DNA of 64,000 nucleotides. It comes from Leptolyngbya sp. O-77 (GTDB lineage: Bacteria > Cyanobacteriota > Cyanobacteriia > Elainellales > Elainellaceae). The stretch lies in contig NZ_AP017367.1 of the NCBI RefSeq assembly GCF_001548395.1, forward strand, positions 2,703,001 to 2,767,000. The letters run 5' to 3'. Shown here piece by piece: positions 60,813-64,000 of the stretch. The notes beneath the pieces are model-generated. The model was not told the DNA's origin. It saw only the letters and a list, made by a program, of their open reading frames with translations, and did no database searches. Made by a program: the position numbers and the translations under genes. The first letter of the stretch is position 1. The number at the start of each line of letters is the position of its first letter.

Positions 60813-61733
60813 ATGCGGGTCACTATTTGCGTCATCACGTATCAACGACCTGAAGGCTTAAAGCGTCTTTTAGAAGGGCTGAGAAAACTGGAGTTTAAGC
60901 AGCTTCAACCTGAGATTCATGTCGTGGTAGTGGACAACGATGAATCAGGACAGGCGTTTCGCTTTTGCAATCAGTTATCCCCAGATTATCCCTGGAATTT
61001 AACAGCTTGCATTGAGCCGCGTCGCGGGATTTCCTATGCTCGAAACCGGGCGATCGCCACTGCTCCTTCAGACAGCGATTTCATTGCCTTCATTGATGAT
61101 GATGAAGTTCCCGAATCGGACTGGCTAGAGCAACTTTTATTGACCCAAATCCAGCATCAAGCAGATGTGGTGCATGGGCCGGTTCTCCCCCATTTTCGGA
61201 CTGACGCACCGACCTGGGCAATTCGAGGTCGCTTTTTTGAAAACCGACGCTATCCAACGGGGCATCTTTTGGAGGCGGCTTACACCAACAATGTCCTGAT
61301 GCGAGCAGAGTTGGTCAAGGATCAGAAAAACATTTTTCAGGAGCGGTTTGCGTTGACGGGCGGCGAAGACTCCTACTTCTTTCGGAGTCTTCATCAGTCA
61401 GGAAAAAAGTTGGTTTGGGCTAATGAAGCGATTGTTTATGAGTGGATTCCTAATAGCCGTACTACGGTGCGATGGATTTTGCAACGGGGCTATCGCAGTT
61501 GTTTGAGCTATTCCATCTGGGAAAAAGAAGCAAAGCCGTCCATTCACATTCGTCTGTTATCTAGCGCTAAGGCATTGCTCCAAATGATTTATGGACTGAT
61601 GACCATTCCGTTAGGGCTGATCCAAAAGCGTTTGGCGATCGCATCGCTGCTGAGAATCTTTCGGGGTGCTGGTCGCTTGGCTGGGCTTTTAGGCCTCACG
61701 TATCAGGAATATAAGACCATTCACAAGGTGTAG
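60813..61733 (+). CDS. family 2 glycosyltransferase
   Basis: A 306-residue GT2 enzyme. VTICVITYQRPEGLKRLLEG begins the fold, VVVVDNDESGQ and AFIDDDEVPESDWLEQLL (DxD variant DDD) mark the donor site, and FALTGGEDSYFFRSL is the acceptor region (ED motif). It is 18 bases after the previous gene with a GAGGAG ribosome site. The C-terminus has hydrophobic stretches but no clear transmembrane helix pair. Confidence 0.87.
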   Translation: MRVTICVITYQRPEGLKRLLEGLRKLEFKQLQPEIHVVVVDNDESGQAFRFCNQLSPDYPWNLTACIEPRRGISYARNRAIATAPSDSDFIAFIDDDEVPESDWLEQLLLTQIQHQADVVHGPVLPHFRTDAPTWAIRGRFFENRRYPTGHLLEAAYTNNVLMRAELVKDQKNIFQERFALTGGEDSYFFRSLHQSGKKLVWANEAIVYEWIPNSRTTVRWILQRGYRSCLSYSIWEKEAKPSIHIRLLSSAKALLQMIYGLMTIPLGLIQKRLAIASLLRIFRGAGRLAGLLGLTYQEYKTIHKV

Positions 61734-61810
61734 AAAGTGGCTTTGGAGCAGCTTTGAACTTGGAAAATCATCATCAAGACAGCTTGTGGCAGGCTGTGGA
61801 CGCAAAAACT

Positions 61811-62692
61811 ATGAATCCTCGAATTTCTGTTGTCATCCCACATTTCAATGACTTGGAAAATCTGAAAATTTGTCTGAGCTGCTTGATGAACCAGACGCTA
61901 CCACTGGATCAATTTGAAATTATTGTGGCTGATAATAATTCGAGTCTGGGTTTGGATGCTGTATGCAGCGTCGTTGCAGAGATGACCAATCGCAAAGCAA
62001 AAGTAATTTCTGCCCCGATTCAAGGCGCGGCAGAAGCAAGAAACGCAGGGGTTTTAGTATCCCAATCCGAAATTTTGGCATTCATAGACTCTGACTGTCA
62101 GCCCTCAGAGGACTGGCTTGAAAATGGATTGAGAGCGATGAAGCAAGCCAAGCTTGTAGGGGGTCGCGTCCGGCTTCTTTTGAATAATCCGGATGATCCT
62201 CATCCTGTAGAAGCTTTCGAGTCTGTTTTTGCATTTTAATAATCAGTCCTATGTCCTGAAAAAGCAATTTTCTGTAAACCGCAAATCTGTGGGTTTCTAG
62301 AGAAGTTTTTCAATGTAGTGGGTGGGTTTCGTCAGGGTGTTTCTGAAGATATGGACTGGTGCCATCGGGCGATCGCCGCTGGCTATTCTCTTGTTTATCA
62401 AGACGATGTCTGTGTCGGGCATCCAGCACGACGAACTTGGGCTGAACTGGCTCGAAAATGGCAGCGATTGACTCGTGAGAGCTATCATCTTATTCGCGAG
62501 CGTCGATTGGGATATATCTTGTGGATGATGCGGAACTGGGTTGTCCTTCTCTCTGCTCTGCCGCATGCTCTGGTGATTCTCAACTCCAAAAAACTCAGCC
62601 GCCTGGAAGATCGATTGAGAGCGATTTTAATCCTATTTCGGCTTCGTCTTTATCGCTTTTTTGAAGCCCATCGATTGATGCTGTCTGACTAG
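61811..62692 (+). pseudogene. family 2 glycosyltransferase broken by three +1 shifts
   Basis: ISVVIPHFNDLENLKICLSC, IIVADNNSSLGLD and AFIDSDCQPSEDWLENGL identify the donor half (to 62239). GFRQGVSEDMDWCHRAIAAG, with ED motif, identifies the acceptor half (62318-62692). Between them, one extra base in each of the runs at 62233-62236, 62275-62277 and 62320-62322 breaks the frame. Removing the three gives a continuous 292-residue enzyme in one frame. The upstream frame also opens from a TTG at 61754. It is a recent pseudogene or a sequence error. Confidence 0.82.
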
Positions 62693-63066
62693 TGATTGGC
62701 AGCCCATAAGTTTATCAAGTCTTGATGATTGGCAGAAGCTAGTGTGAAGGCAGATGCGGCTCGTTGCCTGAGCCGTCTAGACTGGAGAAGTAATTAAAAA
62801 GTGGTCGTCTGCTGCCGGATTGAGCCTCGCTCAGCGAAGCAAAAGATCTTAGAAAAGAGTCTAGAAGAAATCTTTGAGATGGGCACAATCGACTGTTTTG
62901 ATATCAGAACTTAGTTTCAAGAATCCGGGGTGCTGATGCGAATGCCTGATAGATTGCGCTCGGTTGAATTGCTCTAAAGCCTGCGTAATTCTACGATTGC
63001 AGTCTTCAGATTTGGAGCGCTTTTTCAGTTAGTGCGCTGCTGGCTGTATTGCTCTTTGGGAGTCTC
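62693..63066. other. intergenic region before the chain-length gene
   Basis: No gene in 374 bases. gattggcag occurs twice near 62696 and 62725. No terminator or other structure is clear. It probably carries the promoter of the GumC-like gene. Confidence 0.45.
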
Positions 63067-64000
63067 ATGAGTACTCAATCTTTTCGAGAAGAAGTCGATA
63101 TCGATCTGCAACGCTATGCACAGGTTCTGAAGCGGCGATGGCTGCCTGCGGTTGGAATGTTTAGCACGGTTGCGGTGCTGTCAACCCTGGCGGCCCTGTC
63201 GCAACAGCCCAGCTATATCGCCGCTGGTAGGGTTCTCGTGAAAATTGACCGCACCTCTTCCTTGATAGGATTGGATACAACAGGTGCAACCGCTATTAGC
63301 CGACAGAGCGCTGTTGGTTCAGAGACTGACCCCATTGTGACTCAGGTGGAAACGATTCGGTCATTGCCGATTGCTGAAGCGGCGATCGCCGATCTCAAGC
63401 TCACCGATGATAAAGGACAACCCCTTAGCCCGGTGGGGTTTCTTGAGGTGTTAACGGTTAAGCCAATTCCTGGCACCGACATGATTGAGGTTGGCTATCA
63501 GGACGAAGACCCTGAGCGAGCAGCAGCCGTTGTCAACAAGGTGATTCAGGCTTACCGCAACAATAACATTGCAACGAATCAAGCCGACGCTGCCGCCGCT
63601 CGCAAATTCATCACAGAGCAACTGCCCAGAACCGAAGCCACAGTGCGGGAAGCTGAAGTCGCGCTGCAACGCTTTAAAGAGCAGAACCAGGTAATTTTGC
63701 TGGATGAAGAATCCCGCGAGACGGTCAAAGCTATGAAGCGCCTGGATGATGAAATTGCAAGGGTCAGGACGCAGTTTGTGAATGCGACGACCCGCTCTCG
63801 CGAATTGCAGCAGCAGTTGAGAATGTCTCCTGAGCAGGCCGTGACCGCGACTGCGTTGAGTCAGTCTCCCGCGATTCAGGAGGTCTTTTCCCAGCTTCAA
63901 CAAATCCAGGGACAGCTTGACCTGGAACGGGCCCGCTATCGGCCGACTCACCCCACCATTGCCACGCTAGAGCGGCAAGAAGCACTGCTGCGGCAACGAC
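63067..64000 (+). CDS. GumC/Wzz-type polysaccharide chain-length protein, 3' end outside window
   Basis: The frame is open from the ATG at 63067 to the window end (311 codons). The N-terminus REEVDIDLQRYAQVLKRRW is followed by a transmembrane helix (LPAVGMFSTVAVLSTLAAL), then a periplasmic Wzz domain. IPGTDMIEVGYQDEDPERAA is typical of the family, and long coiled-coil helices follow (RKFITEQLPRTEATVREAE onward, ARYRPTHPTIATLE). Such proteins set the length of exported polysaccharide, often with a C-terminal tyrosine kinase that would lie outside the window. Confidence 0.9.
   Translation, partial: MSTQSFREEVDIDLQRYAQVLKRRWLPAVGMFSTVAVLSTLAALSQQPSYIAAGRVLVKIDRTSSLIGLDTTGATAISRQSAVGSETDPIVTQVETIRSLPIAEAAIADLKLTDDKGQPLSPVGFLEVLTVKPIPGTDMIEVGYQDEDPERAAAVVNKVIQAYRNNNIATNQADAAAARKFITEQLPRTEATVREAEVALQRFKEQNQVILLDEESRETVKAMKRLDDEIARVRTQFVNATTRSRELQQQLRMSPEQAVTATALSQSPAIQEVFSQLQQIQGQLDLERARYRPTHPTIATLERQEALLRQR

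Overview
The window is chromosomal DNA of a cyanobacterium. It carries psaE (photosystem I), ycf54 (chlorophyll cyclase partner), rbcR (regulator of RuBisCO genes), a BicA-type bicarbonate transporter and several cyanobacterial families of unknown function (DUF3007, DUF4079). The octamer GCGATCGC (HIP1) occurs throughout, as in many cyanobacteria. The moderately high GC and the intergenic repeats would suit a filamentous Leptolyngbya-like lineage, but that placement is a guess. About 55 protein genes, one tRNA-Cys and many small repeats are supported.

Layout. 1-5.4 kb: a biotin cluster in which bioF (cut by the window edge), a BioH-like esterase, bioC, bioD, bioA and bioB all point right. 5.4-11 kb: leftward genes for an M23 peptidase, an M15-like protein, an ABC1/UbiB kinase, a UBP zinc finger and a Deg protease. 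11-16.7 kb: a MITE-like element, DUF3007, trpA, tRNA-Cys, cpdA, efp-accB and DUF4079. AccB is the protein that receives biotin. 16.8-25.3 kb: a MATE exporter, a broken M61 peptidase, TerB, nadA, bicA, ycf54 and pdxJ. 25.3-32.3 kb: a Ser/Thr kinase with a substrate-binding protein, rbcR, a Roadblock-like protein, a ferredoxin and a flavin reductase. 32.6-45 kb: methyltransferase, YacL-type PIN/TRAM protein, hemW, mutM, psaE, a repeat-rich membrane protein, rpsP-khpA-phoH, a SagB-type oxidoreductase and codA. 45-57.9 kb: a candidate structured RNA, a frameshifted histidine kinase, a YkgJ-family protein, a NucA-like nuclease, pyrR, purD, a TPR protein, a MIF homologue, a transposase remnant, a lipase and an M3 peptidase. 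58.6-64 kb: an AT-richer exopolysaccharide cluster with PssD/PssE (Alg14/Alg13-like), three family-2 glycosyltransferases (one broken) and a GumC/Wzz chain-length protein cut by the window end.

No defence island, CRISPR array, prophage or complete insertion sequence is visible. The observations most worth following are: (i) a candidate RNA with a three-way junction and its own terminator at 45.12-45.31 kb; (ii) three genes damaged by tight clusters of single-base insertions; (iii) two dispersed hairpin repeat families between genes; (iv) a duplicated 63-bp block upstream of bicA; (v) a kinase and substrate-binding protein lying end to end as separate genes.
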